Source: Planctomycetaceae bacterium (lineage in GTDB: Bacteria; Planctomycetota; Planctomycetia; Pirellulales; Pirellulaceae). Taken from it: 64,000 nucleotides of DNA. Where the stretch lies: the NCBI GenBank assembly GCA_005778405.1, contig SXOA01000062.1, positions 1 to 64,000 on the forward strand. The letters run 5' to 3'. The translations under genes were made by a program, and so were the position numbers. Shown one piece after another: positions 9,494 through 18,727 of the stretch. The notes under the pieces are model-generated. The model saw nothing but the letters and a program-made list of their open reading frames with translations. It made no database searches and had not been told where the DNA came from. The first letter of the stretch is position 1; every line of letters begins with the position of its first letter.

Positions 9494-11116
9494 TCATTTG
9501 CCACCGTGAGGGGGAGTTATCGACGCTTCCATTCCGTGGGCTGCCGCTCTATTCTTGACAGCCTCTTTGCCAAGCGAAATGTCTTCCCGGACAATGCGAA
9601 TTCGCTCCCCTTCCTGGAGAGTCTCCCGACCGTTGACGATCAGCCGGTCGCCAATCGACAGCCCGCTCAACACTTCGACGAGCTCGCGGGAAATCGGCCG
9701 ACCGAGCTTTACCTTTTGCTGGCGTGCTATCCCATTGGCAAGATCGGCAACCCAGACGCTGGCTCCATCGCCGGTGCCCTCAATGAGCGACGAAGGCGCG
9801 GCAATCCTGAGGGCCGCAACACCTTCACCGCGGGGCTTCGCAGTCTCTGCCGGCGCGAGGAAAGTCACTTGGACCAACATGTCCGGCTTGATGACCGAGG
9901 GAGGCTTGTCAATGGCCACCTTGATCTGAAGTGTATTCTTCTGGATGTCGGCGATGGACGTGGCGGTGATCACTTTGCCCGCTATCGGTTCCTTCACCGC
10001 GGGTGTCTCAATCTGGACGGTCTGCCCGACGATCACCTGAGGCACGTCTTCCAAGCGCACATCGGCTCGCACTTGCAGGGATTCGGGGTCGTACATCGTG
10101 ACGACCGTGCTTGCGTCGGCCATTCCAGCCGGCGTCAACCCCATCAACTTAGCGCCTGGTCGGGAAGTCAGGGCCAGGATTTTGCCGTCCACTGGCGCAC
10201 GAATCACCGCGCGTTCTAAGCGTAATTTGGCAATATCCAGTGCTGCTTCGGCTTGCGCGACCTGCGCCTTGGCCCCGGCAACACTTGCCAAGGCTTCAGT
10301 CGCTGCGCGCTGTTCATCCACCTTGAGTTCCAATTGTCGCTGCAACACGTCGCGCCGTTTGATTAACGCGGTTTGCTCCCGCTTGAGAGCCTCCGTTTGG
10401 CGGCTGAATTCGTCGAGCTGCGCGACGGCAACTTTCAGGTCATTTTGGGCGCGCTGGACCGTGATGGCCGGCACGGCGTCCTTGGCGGCCGTTTTTGTCT
10501 CCACTTCCTGCTCGGCAAGTGCCTTACGTGATTTTCCGGCATCGATTTGTGCTGGCAGGCGGGCCAGGTCGGTTTCGACCTTGGAAAGCTGCGCTTCGGC
10601 ATCGGCCAACTCCGCCAGACGCCCAAGGGGATCGTGCAGAAGCTTCTGGGCGGCTGCCGAGGTCGCTTCTGCCGCGTCTAGCTGGGCCTGCCGCAACGCC
10701 AGGTCGGCGTCGGCCTGTCGAATCGCCAGTTTGGCGTCCTGATCGATCAAGTAGGCAACGGGTTCGCCCGCCGTGAGCGACTGCCCCTCAATAACCGTCA
10801 TTCGCGCCACAACTCCCTCCGTGAGCGCGCTGACGGTGATTGGGGTGGGACGAGGTTCGACCCATCCCGCCGCTTGGAAGAGCGGAGTATCCGCCGCTTG
10901 AGACACCGCGCGGGTCGCGATGACCGGTACCACGGTTACCGATGTAGTCGGTAACAGCCGATCACGCAGGGACCAGCCCAGAAGCGCGGCAACGCCGATC
11001 AAGAGCGTGGCCGGCACCACGTAACGCACGAACAGGTTGCGTGGCCGTTTGACACTCGCCGAAGCGCGCGGCGAACGGTCGACGGCCAGTTCTTGCAAAT
11101 TCACTTGTGCGGACAT
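9494..11116 (-). CDS. HlyD/MacA-type periplasmic adaptor protein
   Basis: 540 residues from ATG 11116; the track's extra four residues start at TTG. One membrane anchor at about 30-48 (VVPATLLIGVAALLGWSL), a split lipoyl/barrel-sandwich region (VVARMTVIEGQSLTAGEPV; later VIRAPVDGKILAL), and a long coiled-coil hairpin between them (about 130-270) rich in Ala, Glu, Gln and Lys. The C-terminal part has the beta-barrel and membrane-proximal domain (VNGRETLQEGERIRIV). It links the inner-membrane ABC complex to an outer-membrane TolC, here probably the divergent gene at 13653. Confidence 0.9.
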   Translation of the reverse strand: MSAQVNLQELAVDRSPRASASVKRPRNLFVRYVVPATLLIGVAALLGWSLRDRLLPTTSVTVVPVIATRAVSQAADTPLFQAAGWVEPRPTPITVSALTEGVVARMTVIEGQSLTAGEPVAYLIDQDAKLAIRQADADLALRQAQLDAAEATSAAAQKLLHDPLGRLAELADAEAQLSKVETDLARLPAQIDAGKSRKALAEQEVETKTAAKDAVPAITVQRAQNDLKVAVAQLDEFSRQTEALKREQTALIKRRDVLQRQLELKVDEQRAATEALASVAGAKAQVAQAEAALDIAKLRLERAVIRAPVDGKILALTSRPGAKLMGLTPAGMADASTVVTMYDPESLQVRADVRLEDVPQVIVGQTVQIETPAVKEPIAGKVITATSIADIQKNTLQIKVAIDKPPSVIKPDMLVQVTFLAPAETAKPRGEGVAALRIAAPSSLIEGTGDGASVWVADLANGIARQQKVKLGRPISRELVEVLSGLSIGDRLIVNGRETLQEGERIRIVREDISLGKEAVKNRAAAHGMEASITPPHGGK

Positions 11117-11124
11117 AGTAGTTC

Positions 11125-11652
11125 TCAACGTTTTACGTAAATGCCACGGGCGAGAACGGTCAGGTTGCCGGCTTCATCGCGCTTGGCCTTGCCACGGATG
11201 GTGACCCGCTGGAGCTCTTTCACCCCCAGCAACTGCCGGGCATCGGTGGAGACAGTTTGCCCTGCCTCGTCCACGAATTTGATGGTCGCCTTGGACTCCG
11301 TCAGGCGATCCGTATCGCAGCAGTAATCCCAGGGTGTTTTGCAACTGTCACCCTCCCGTTCGCTGCACGGCACCAACGACGAATCGACGATGAGAAAAGC
11401 GGCCCGGCCTTGGACCCACGGATCCACATCGCCTCCGATTCGGCCCGTAATCGTCACATCGTCGCCGTCCTGGGAATCCTTACGAGTTTCGATGACCGTC
11501 TTGGCGTCGGCCGGCTCTTCGGCGAGTACAAACCGCGCATCGGGGACCGTGGACGGCGTCAAGTTAGCGTCTGGCTTGGTCAAATCTCCAGACGAACCGC
11601 AACCCGACACAGCGGCGGCAACGACGATCCATGACAGTAGCAGATAACGCAT
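11125..11652 (-). CDS. Small OB-like lipoprotein of the export operon
   Basis: 175 residues from ATG 11652, which has AAAGGAG in the right place; the longer track ORF is in the wrong frame upstream. The signal peptide ends in a lipobox (AAAVSGC), so it is a lipoprotein. The mature part reads DDVTITGRIGGDVDPW and ends VTIRGKAKRDEAGNLTVLARGIYV, a pattern suggesting an OB-fold. In the middle are four cysteines (PCSEREGDSC, then DYCCDTD) that might bind metal or form disulfides. Encoded between the permease and adaptor genes, it probably belongs to the exporter. Its function is not known to me. Confidence 0.8.
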   Translation of the reverse strand: MRYLLLSWIVVAAAVSGCGSSGDLTKPDANLTPSTVPDARFVLAEEPADAKTVIETRKDSQDGDDVTITGRIGGDVDPWVQGRAAFLIVDSSLVPCSEREGDSCKTPWDYCCDTDRLTESKATIKFVDEAGQTVSTDARQLLGVKELQRVTIRGKAKRDEAGNLTVLARGIYVKR

Positions 11653-11687
11653 GAACGACTCCTTTAATAATGAGTAGGGGAACATTT

Positions 11688-12863
11688 TTAGATTGCTTTC
11701 AAGGCATCGACGACTGGCATTCGTAGCGCGCGCCACGCGGGAGGCAGCGACCCAACGACGCCGATCGTCACTCCCGTCATCAAACCAACGATCAGGGCGG
11801 TACTGTCCATCCGCAATGTGAATGCACCCATCGTGAACCGGACCGCAACGCCTTGCAGTAGAGCCAATCCAATCGCGGAGGCAACCAGCGACCCAGCCGC
11901 AGCCAGCAGCGTCCCTTCCTGAACGATGGAGAGGGCAATGGCCCGCCGCGAGAAGCCGAGCGTTTGCAGCATCGCCAGTTCTCGCACACGCCCGACCACG
12001 GCTCCGTACATGGTGTTCAGGCCGGCGAACACCCCGGCTCCCGCCACGAGTACCACGATCAGCCAGGCCACGGTCCTCACCGGACCATAGTGGCGCTGCA
12101 GGGAGGCATAATAGGCCGTCTCGGGGGTCGCTTGCCATTCCAAATCGAGCCGCTCTTTGCAAAATTCGGCCAGGTCGATCAGGCCGGCGGGTTCGGTGAC
12201 CGAGACGGCAACCAGACTGAGATCCTGCCGCTTCATGGCTTGCTGGAGATCCTCAAGAGGGCACCACAATTCGGATTCCAAGGCCGATCCGCCCGACGAG
12301 AATTCACCACACACGGTCCAGTCGCGGCTCTCAAAGCGGAGTTTCTTGCCGGCGGCGAGGTCGACGGGATCGCGGCCCATCTTGGCGGCAGCTAGCCTGC
12401 CGACCAGCACTTCTCCCGCGCGAGGCCAGTGGCCGGAGACCAACTGGAATTTTCGACGCACCAGCGGTGCGGACGGAGTAACACCGCGGGCCAGCCCCAT
12501 GGCAACTTCAGACTGACTTTCGGTATGGATCTCCGTCCCCAGATACAACTCTGGAGAAACGTACCGCTCACCGAATCGCGACTCGATGCGTGCCAGGCTG
12601 GCCGACAGCAGGGCCGGACTACGGCCGGGCATTGTCGAGTTTTCGATGTTCTCCGCAGCGCCCAGCGAATGCACGAGCGCAACGAGTGGATCGCCACTAA
12701 TGACTAGCGATGCTTCGAGTCCACGCACAAACGAAACAACCACAAGCACGAGCAGGACAACCGTCCCAAGGCCCAGCATGGTCAAAAAGCTCCGCCCTGG
12801 TCGTCGCAATAAATTGCGGACCCCATAATCCCAGGGTAGCGGGCGGAAGAGCATGGTCATCAT
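11688..12863 (-). CDS. ABC transporter permease, FtsX/MacB family (proximal copy)
   Basis: 391 residues. One N-terminal membrane segment (about 27-47), a periplasmic core domain to about 250, then three C-terminal segments and an end typical of the family (PPAWRALRMPVVDALKAI). It is only distantly similar to the 380-residue permease of the same operon, suggesting specialised partners like LolC and LolE. Three start codons are possible (12863, 12860, 12854), with no clear ribosome site for any. It is followed by the lipoprotein, adaptor, ATPase and second permease genes, all on the minus strand with gaps of 8-36 bases. Confidence 0.87.
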   Translation of the reverse strand: MMTMLFRPLPWDYGVRNLLRRPGRSFLTMLGLGTVVLLVLVVVSFVRGLEASLVISGDPLVALVHSLGAAENIENSTMPGRSPALLSASLARIESRFGERYVSPELYLGTEIHTESQSEVAMGLARGVTPSAPLVRRKFQLVSGHWPRAGEVLVGRLAAAKMGRDPVDLAAGKKLRFESRDWTVCGEFSSGGSALESELWCPLEDLQQAMKRQDLSLVAVSVTEPAGLIDLAEFCKERLDLEWQATPETAYYASLQRHYGPVRTVAWLIVVLVAGAGVFAGLNTMYGAVVGRVRELAMLQTLGFSRRAIALSIVQEGTLLAAAGSLVASAIGLALLQGVAVRFTMGAFTLRMDSTALIVGLMTGVTIGVVGSLPPAWRALRMPVVDALKAI

Positions 12864-12962
12864 CGCAAGACGCGGGCAGCCAGAAATGTTCGCGCGCTAG
12901 AACGCCGCAAACGTTGTGGGCGAAACTACGAGCCGCCAGAGTAGCGACTCGCCGAGAACGAC

Positions 12963-13448
12963 TTACAAGCGCAGAATCTGGGCGCGAGAAACGGGGCCGC
13001 CAGGTGGCAAGCGATCTCGATGAATGAAATGGCGCGAAGTTCGTACTAAAACCAAATCCAAGGAGGACGTGTCACCGGGAATCCAATTCACAACCGGTGG
13101 GGAGCCAACCAGAACGCCGCGAGCGGAATGGGAAAGCACCAGCTGTCGTACGAATTTTTGGCAATGGCACCGTTCGGAACCCGCTACCTGATCTCCGGGA
13201 TTTTGCGATGACTCAACCGGTTGAGGGGCGCAGCAGCAACAGTCGCTGGAAGTATGAAGGCCGGCAGCGTCACAGAGTGCAACGACGGGCTCATTTTGAG
13301 AACAGTTGATGCAGTTCTCGCCGCTGGGACAAATACACCCCACCCGTGGTAGACCGCTCACGACACCCACCAGGCCACACAGGACCAGTGCTAGCGGACG
13401 ACGAAAGTAACGGGCATATCTCACGGGCATTCCTCGCGACTGATTCAT
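12963..13448 (-). CDS. Secreted cysteine-rich small protein
   Basis: 161 residues. A basic N terminus and hydrophobic stretch (LALVLCGLVGVVSGLP) make a signal peptide; mature cysteines cluster as CICPSGENCINC and SSDCCCCAPQP, with a further CHC pair. Such clusters suggest metal binding or disulfide formation. It lies 99 bases upstream of the export operon on the same strand and is divergent from tolC, so it may be the first gene of that operon. The start is uncertain (ATG 13448 or 13430), because neither has a well-placed ribosome site. No family is recognised; the Cys content next to an exporter makes a metal-related role possible but unproven. Confidence 0.65.
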   Translation of the reverse strand: MNQSRGMPVRYARYFRRPLALVLCGLVGVVSGLPRVGCICPSGENCINCSQNEPVVALCDAAGLHTSSDCCCCAPQPVESSQNPGDQVAGSERCHCQKFVRQLVLSHSARGVLVGSPPVVNWIPGDTSSLDLVLVRTSRHFIHRDRLPPGGPVSRAQILRL

Positions 13449-13495
13449 TCTATCGTATGACGCAAGAGGGGAACAGCGAAAAAACCAGGTTGACG

Positions 13496-13510
13496 CTGCC
13501 CAACGGGCAG
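13496..13510. promoter_or_regulatory. Palindrome between the Cys-rich gene and tolC
   Basis: CTGCCC-AAC-GGGCAG, a perfect 6-bp dyad directly after a TTGACG hexamer in the 204-bp divergent gap. This is the kind of position a repressor or MerR-type operator would take, but no convincing -10 box follows at normal spacing. Confidence 0.3.
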
Positions 13511-13652
13511 TTGGAAGTCCTTACCCATTCATCCTTTGGGACAAACATCAGCCGGAGTGTCAAAATCTGCGGGTTAAGCGGAGCTTGGCGCGGATTCCGG
13601 TGGTTCCGAACTCAACGATTTTGACGGCCGATACCGATCGTGGAGGACTGTC

Positions 13653-15026
13653 GTGAGAACTTGGCCCCATCGAGCGCTCTCGCTCGCCATCGACCAGCTC
13701 ATTCCCAACATCTTGTTGCTGGGAGTGTCGATTGTTGCCGGCGCATCGGCCCATGCGCAAACGATAGTACCTCGGAAACCCAACGTGTTGCCTCAGAGCC
13801 ACGTAACGGAGACTGGGGCCCTTCATCCCGAGCTGCTGCCACCTCCTGTGGCTGTCGACGAGCCGGGTCATGACTCGCTTTCACTGCTGGACTTGCTGGC
13901 AATTGCGGAGCAATACAGTCCGGTTCTATCCCAGGCTGCCGCTGAGATAGAAATGGCACAAGGCCGTACTCGGCAGGAAGGACTGTACCCCAATCCTGTC
14001 GTTGAGGGTGGCGGAATGCAGCTCGGGGGGAGCGAGAGTCAGTACTATGCACAGCTCAGCCAGGAAATCGTGACTCACCACAAATTAAGACTTAGCCAGG
14101 CTGCCGCCGGGCAGCAGGTGACACAGGCCGAGTTGCGATTCGTTCGCGCCCGGTTCGAATTGCTGACCAAGGTCCGCAAGGGCTATGCCGCGGTCGTTGC
14201 CGCCGACAAGCGGACACTCGCCTTAACGAAACTCGTGGAACTGGCCAGGAAATCACAGCAGGCCGCCGACCGCCTGTTTAAGGCTGGCGAGGGTGCGCGA
14301 CCGGACGCAATTATGTTTGACATTGAACTCGAAAAAGCGGAGGTCGCCTTGGAGAACGCCGAAGTGACCGCCGTGGGAGCGCGGCGGCAACTATCGGCCA
14401 TCATGGGAGTTCGCGATTTGCAGCTTCATCGGTTGACGGGTGAGATCGCAACGTCGTTTCAGCGATTGGAGAACGAGATCGTCGTTGACGGTTACGTTCC
14501 GCAAAATGCCGACGTACGCCTTGCGGAAGTGGAAGTCGAGAGGACGCGCTTGGTGGCCCGCCGAGCAGAGGTCGAACCTCGTCCGAATGTGACCGTAACG
14601 GCCGGGTATATGCAGCAAGTCACGGGAGTTCAGGAGATGGCGATACTGAATTTCTCGATGCCAATACCTGCCTGGAATAGAAACCAGGGAAATATTCGAG
14701 CCGCTCGGGCGGATATTGGGCGGGCGATGGAGGGCGTCCGGCAGTCGCAAAATGACGTAGCCCGCCAAATGGCCGATGCGACTTCCCGGTTTCGTGTGGC
14801 CCAGCAACAAGTCGCTCGCTACGAAAAACGAATCATTCCCAAGGCACAGGACGGTGTGCGGCTCATTCAGCAGGGCTTTGACACGGGCCAATTCGACTTT
14901 CAGCGACTACTCCAGGCTCAGCGGTCGCTGGTCGAGTCCGACTTGGGATATGTCGGCGCCCTGACCGAACAGTGGAACGCAGCCGCGGAACTAGCTGGCC
15001 TGGCCCAGTTAGAGTTCTTTCCGTGA
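13653..15026 (+). CDS. TolC-family outer-membrane efflux protein (CusC/CzcC-like)
   Basis: 457 residues starting at GTG 13653, with GGAGG six bases upstream. The signal peptide ends near SAHAQ (about residue 36). Two repeated outer-membrane efflux halves follow: LLAIAEQYSPVLSQAAAEIE begins the first coiled-coil, and ARRAEVEPRPNVTVTAGYMQ begins the second. The C-terminal stretch GFDTGQFDFQRLLQAQRSL is typical of metal-efflux TolC homologues. As a trimer it forms the outer-membrane duct. It is transcribed away from the ABC/HlyD operon and is the obvious outer-membrane partner. Confidence 0.9.
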   Translation: MRTWPHRALSLAIDQLIPNILLLGVSIVAGASAHAQTIVPRKPNVLPQSHVTETGALHPELLPPPVAVDEPGHDSLSLLDLLAIAEQYSPVLSQAAAEIEMAQGRTRQEGLYPNPVVEGGGMQLGGSESQYYAQLSQEIVTHHKLRLSQAAAGQQVTQAELRFVRARFELLTKVRKGYAAVVAADKRTLALTKLVELARKSQQAADRLFKAGEGARPDAIMFDIELEKAEVALENAEVTAVGARRQLSAIMGVRDLQLHRLTGEIATSFQRLENEIVVDGYVPQNADVRLAEVEVERTRLVARRAEVEPRPNVTVTAGYMQQVTGVQEMAILNFSMPIPAWNRNQGNIRAARADIGRAMEGVRQSQNDVARQMADATSRFRVAQQQVARYEKRIIPKAQDGVRLIQQGFDTGQFDFQRLLQAQRSLVESDLGYVGALTEQWNAAAELAGLAQLEFFP

Positions 15027-15106
15027 GACCAGAGTTGCCTCCGCAAGGGACGCGTTCCATGGACTTGGAAATCGACATCTCTCGTCGCGTCGAATGACCG
15101 GGCGCT

Positions 15107-15829
15107 CTAACTGGGCAAGTCGATGTTGTGATAGATGTCCTGCACATCGTCGCATTCGTTCAGCATGCTGATGAGCTTTTGAAACATAAGCAAGTCTTCC
15201 GCACCAAGCGTTTTGCTGGTCTGTGGGAGGAAGCTGATTTCTTGGACCTCCAACTCGGTTCCTGGAAACGCTTGCAACAACGCAGTTTTGGCTTTGTAAA
15301 ACTCGCTGGGAGGGGCAAAGAGCGTCAGTTTGCCATCTTTGGATTCGATCTCATCGATATTGACATCGGCACCCAGTAATGAGTCTAGCACTTGCTCTTC
15401 ATTGTCTCCCTTGAAGGAAAGAATCGCGAGGTGGTCAAACCACAGGGCGACAGAACCGGTGGCTCCCAACTTGGAACCGCTCTTTGTGAAACAATTGCGG
15501 ATCTCTGAAATCGTGCGCGTGTTGTTGTCCGTTAAACAATCGACGATGACCAGGGAGCCCCCCGGACCAAAGCCTTCGTAGCGGGCGGACACGAAATCCT
15601 CGCCCCCTGCACCTCGGGCCTTCTCAATCGCCTTTTCAATGACGTGGGCGGGAACCTGGTCCCGTTTGGCTTTCTCCACCAGGCTTCGCAATGGCACATT
15701 GACATCGGGGTCCGCGACGCCACTCTTGGCAACAACGTACAATTGCTTGCCATACTTGGAGTACAGCTTCGATTTCTGATCGGCCGTCTTGAAGATCGAA
15801 TTCTTGCGATTTTCGAAGTTTCTTCCCAT
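15107..15829 (-). CDS. YebC/PmpR-family protein (YeeN-like)
   Basis: 240 residues from ATG 15829 (MGRNFENRKNSIFK); the track's extra 33 residues do not fit the family. YebC-family proteins have been described as transcription regulators and, more recently, as factors that help ribosomes at proline-rich stretches. The three-domain arrangement is visible: N-terminal helical part (KLYSKYGKQLYVVAKSG), the conserved AHVIEKAIEKARGAGGEDF, then YEGFGPGGSLVIVDCLTDN. The start MGRNFENRKN rather than MAGHSKWANI suggests the YeeN side of the family. It converges on tolC and is not in an operon. Confidence 0.9.
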   Translation of the reverse strand: MGRNFENRKNSIFKTADQKSKLYSKYGKQLYVVAKSGVADPDVNVPLRSLVEKAKRDQVPAHVIEKAIEKARGAGGEDFVSARYEGFGPGGSLVIVDCLTDNNTRTISEIRNCFTKSGSKLGATGSVALWFDHLAILSFKGDNEEQVLDSLLGADVNIDEIESKDGKLTLFAPPSEFYKAKTALLQAFPGTELEVQEISFLPQTSKTLGAEDLLMFQKLISMLNECDDVQDIYHNIDLPS

Positions 15830-16371
15830 AACAACTTGTCTTCGTCCTGTGGCTGAATACGCGGAATCCTTGGAACGGTAACACGTTTCAGGATACCTAT
15901 CCAGGTGGTGCAACGACACGTTTGGCAAGCTGGATCGTCACATCACCAAGAATTCCACCTTCTGGTCGATTCTAATCGCCGGGCACGGCGCGATGTCAAC
16001 CGACACGTGCCAATTGAGTTGCAGCCGCCCCTTTTTTGGAGCGATTGGTTCACCGCCAAGTGGGCGGCAACGACCATGTCGAAATCTTCCTCCAATCTCG
16101 CGGGACAAAGCCAGGGCGCCTGGGAACTCTCAGGCCGTGGCCGCCAAGCAGCATTTGCAAGTGACGGATGAGCACTTTCATCACTGCGCAAAATCCGGCG
16201 CACCTGAGGCGCAGAAACAAGCGCAGCCAGCCGTTAACGGGTACTGCACCGTGGGGGACAACTCACAAGTTGCCAGTCCCATGGTGTGCAAGAGTCCTGA
16301 AGAAATCAGGACTGTGCAGCACAATTCACCGCTTTCCACCGCGAACGATGCAATGGATAAAATCTGTACAG
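15830..16371. other. 542-bp gap with no convincing gene
   Basis: Upstream of the YebC-family gene and downstream of tRNA-Lys. Short ORFs exist on both strands (for example 86 residues at 15943-16203 minus), but their composition is unlike neighbouring proteins and none has a ribosome site. I see no RNA motif in it. Confidence 0.5.
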
Positions 16372-16444
<73 letters not shown>

Positions 16445-16488
16445 TCACAAAACGGGGGGCTGGCGATGGTGCCGCGCCGACGTGTCTC

Positions 16489-16516
16489 ACTTTATCGCAT
16501 CTGCGTCGGCTCGCAA
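16489..16516 (-). promoter_or_regulatory. Possible tRNA-Lys promoter
   Basis: Minus strand TTGCGA, 16-base spacer, TAAAGT, each matching 4 of 6 consensus bases, about 45 bases upstream of the tRNA 5' end. Weak match. Confidence 0.3.
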
Positions 16517-16567
16517 AGGCGGCGCAGCGGACTTGGAAGGGAAAGGGGCGAGCTTGTGTTTGGATCG

Positions 16568-18727
16568 CTAGGGCGAAATCTCGGTCTTGGGAAGTAATGA
16601 TTTCAGCCGCTCGCGACCTGCCGAGGACAGTTTGGCCTGGCCGAGGTGGAGTTTGTGGAGATTCGTCAGACCAGCCAGATGGGGAATCGAAAGGTCGGTG
16701 ACTTGATCGGAGTCGAGGTACAGTTCTTCCAAAGTGAAGTTTTTCGCCAGATACCGGATGCCGTCGTCATCAAAGATTCCCAGGGTCAGCATCAAGAAGC
16801 GGAGATTGGGCAGTTTAGCTATCTGTTCCAGGGTCTGATTGCTGGCCGCGCGGTCATAGACGTCAAGTTGATAAAGTTCCTGCAACTCCCCAAGAAATGG
16901 CAGGGCCGCCTGCGTGGTTCCGGGACCATGGATGTGCAGTTGCCGCAAATTTTTTAGGCCCGCAAGGTGTTTGAGACCTGGATCCGTGACATTCGTGTGC
17001 ACGATTTCCAGTCGCCGGAGGCTGGTGAGCTTGCCAATTTCGGCGAGTCCGGCATCGCTCGCGGGAGATGAGTGTAGGTTAATCGATTCGAGTTGTTTCA
17101 TTCCCTGCAAATGCGCGAAGCCCGAGCCCGTGATCTTGGACGAGCAGATAGTCATCCGCCGCATTTTGGTTAGACCGGCGAGGTGCTCAAAGCCGTCGTC
17201 ACTGACGGCGGTGAGACAGATGTTGAGCCGTTCCAGATTGACGAGATCCTTCAGATGAATGAGCCCCTTACTGGTGACCGCGGTGCCGGATACTTCCAGT
17301 CGCCGCAACTCGATCTGATCGGCAATCAGCTTGAGCCAGTCATCGGTCACGCGGTCGGAGAGCGGCTTAGGCGTCGGTTCTTTGTGGCCGTCCGTTCTTT
17401 CGTTGAGTTCGATTTCAATGATCCGGCTGAAGGAAGCGAGTCCCTCGTCTCCCACGATCTGGCGTAGCCAGTCGGGCGCGGTGACTTTGAGCGTAGCCCT
17501 TCCTCCCAGTCGTTTGATTTCGGCGAGAAGCCTATTGTCGCGAGCGTGCTTTGCTGCCGCGCGCTCCCAAGCGGGAAGGAGCTTTTGCACATCTTCGCGA
17601 AGCCGAAGGTCCGCAATGGAACCGGTCAGCAGAATCATGTTGATTCTGGCCTCAGCACTAATTCCGTCTAAGTCCAGCGGCGCTTCCTCGGCGATCTTCG
17701 CAATCGCGGTCAAAGCACCCGCATCGGGATGCGGCCGCAGCGGGAGGATGTTCAACATCCGCTGCGCTTGCATGGGCTTGCCGGGATGGCCTGCGAATCC
17801 TTTGACACCGACCTTGGCGTGAAAGACTCCGGGGGGTTCGCCGGTCGTGCAGAAGATTTCGTCGTGATTCGGGCCGCCGAAAGTGATATTGCTCACCACC
17901 TTGCTCGGCAGCGGCAGGTAGGCGAGCACTTTGGCCTCGGGGCTCAGTACGGTGATCCGGCCCTTGCCCGTTTCTGGCCGATGGAAATCAGCCACCCACA
18001 AATTGCCGGCGGCATCAAACGCACAGCCGTCTCCTCCCGAGCCGCCGAGATCGAAGAAGACCTCGGCCTTGCCCAGCAGATCGTTGTCGGCCGGGACGGC
18101 ATAGCGGAGGATTTTTTGGGACTGAGATTCAATTACGTAGAGTAACTTTCCGGCGGGATCGACATCCAGGCCATTGGGAAATGCCATCCCTGTCCCCACA
18201 CGATGCACACGGCCGTCTGGCCGCAAACGAAAGACACTTCCAATCGGGGTCTTTAGCGACGAGCCCTCGGGGTCGGTCCAATAGACGTTGCCGCGTGCGT
18301 CCATCGTCACATCATTCAAGCTCCGGAGAGCAGTTGTTTCAAACTGATCGGCGACGACGGCCAGTTTGCCTTCGGGCGACAAACTCAGGATCGCTTTGTC
18401 CTTGTTGTCGCAAATCAGGATTTGGCCGTCGCCACGGAGCAGCGTTCCGGCCGGATTGATTTCGAGGAACTTGTGAACCTTGCGATCGGAATCGACTCTC
18501 TGCAGCGCACCGCTGCAAAAGAAGACTTCGCCCCCTCGCCAGGTTGGCCCTTCGGAGTATCCAGGTGCCTCTGCATACTGCTCGAATTTGACTTTCGCCA
18601 GCCGTTCGGCCAACTCGCCCGATGGTTCGTCGGCAAAGCAAATGCTGACCGGCGTTATTACAAGGGCGAAGGCCCAGCCTATCAGACTGCAAAGTCGAAC
18701 AGCCAAATGCGGAATGAGTTTCGTCAT
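16568..18727 (-). CDS. Secreted SMP-30/gluconolactonase-like propeller fused to leucine-rich repeats
   Basis: 719 residues with a signal peptide (about 1-32). Residues about 50-290 form an SMP-30/LRE-type propeller; putative metal ligands are the Glu of YSEGPTW, Asn of LNDVTMDARGN, Asn of FPNGLDVDPAG and Asp of GDGCAFDAAGN. Enzymes of this family open lactones such as gluconolactone. A linker of about 130 residues follows, then about 10 repeats of 24-25 residues (GLIHLKDLVNLERLNICLT type) from about 450 to the C terminus. The SMP-30 part probably binds a sugar-derived substrate outside the cytoplasm and the repeats a protein or surface partner; both are inferences. Its start is divergent from the alpha-2-macroglobulin gene. 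Confidence 0.85.
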   Translation of the reverse strand: MTKLIPHLAVRLCSLIGWAFALVITPVSICFADEPSGELAERLAKVKFEQYAEAPGYSEGPTWRGGEVFFCSGALQRVDSDRKVHKFLEINPAGTLLRGDGQILICDNKDKAILSLSPEGKLAVVADQFETTALRSLNDVTMDARGNVYWTDPEGSSLKTPIGSVFRLRPDGRVHRVGTGMAFPNGLDVDPAGKLLYVIESQSQKILRYAVPADNDLLGKAEVFFDLGGSGGDGCAFDAAGNLWVADFHRPETGKGRITVLSPEAKVLAYLPLPSKVVSNITFGGPNHDEIFCTTGEPPGVFHAKVGVKGFAGHPGKPMQAQRMLNILPLRPHPDAGALTAIAKIAEEAPLDLDGISAEARINMILLTGSIADLRLREDVQKLLPAWERAAAKHARDNRLLAEIKRLGGRATLKVTAPDWLRQIVGDEGLASFSRIIEIELNERTDGHKEPTPKPLSDRVTDDWLKLIADQIELRRLEVSGTAVTSKGLIHLKDLVNLERLNICLTAVSDDGFEHLAGLTKMRRMTICSSKITGSGFAHLQGMKQLESINLHSSPASDAGLAEIGKLTSLRRLEIVHTNVTDPGLKHLAGLKNLRQLHIHGPGTTQAALPFLGELQELYQLDVYDRAASNQTLEQIAKLPNLRFLMLTLGIFDDDGIRYLAKNFTLEELYLDSDQVTDLSIPHLAGLTNLHKLHLGQAKLSSAGRERLKSLLPKTEISP

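Noticed and set aside
13490-13521. Possible MerR-type promoter with TTGACG and the CTGCCC dyad
   Set aside because: No credible -10 hexamer at 19-20 bases; only the dyad is retained as a weak site.
15943-16203. 86-residue minus-strand ORF
   Set aside because: No ribosome site, Arg/Trp-rich shadow-like composition, no motif; kept as an empty gap.
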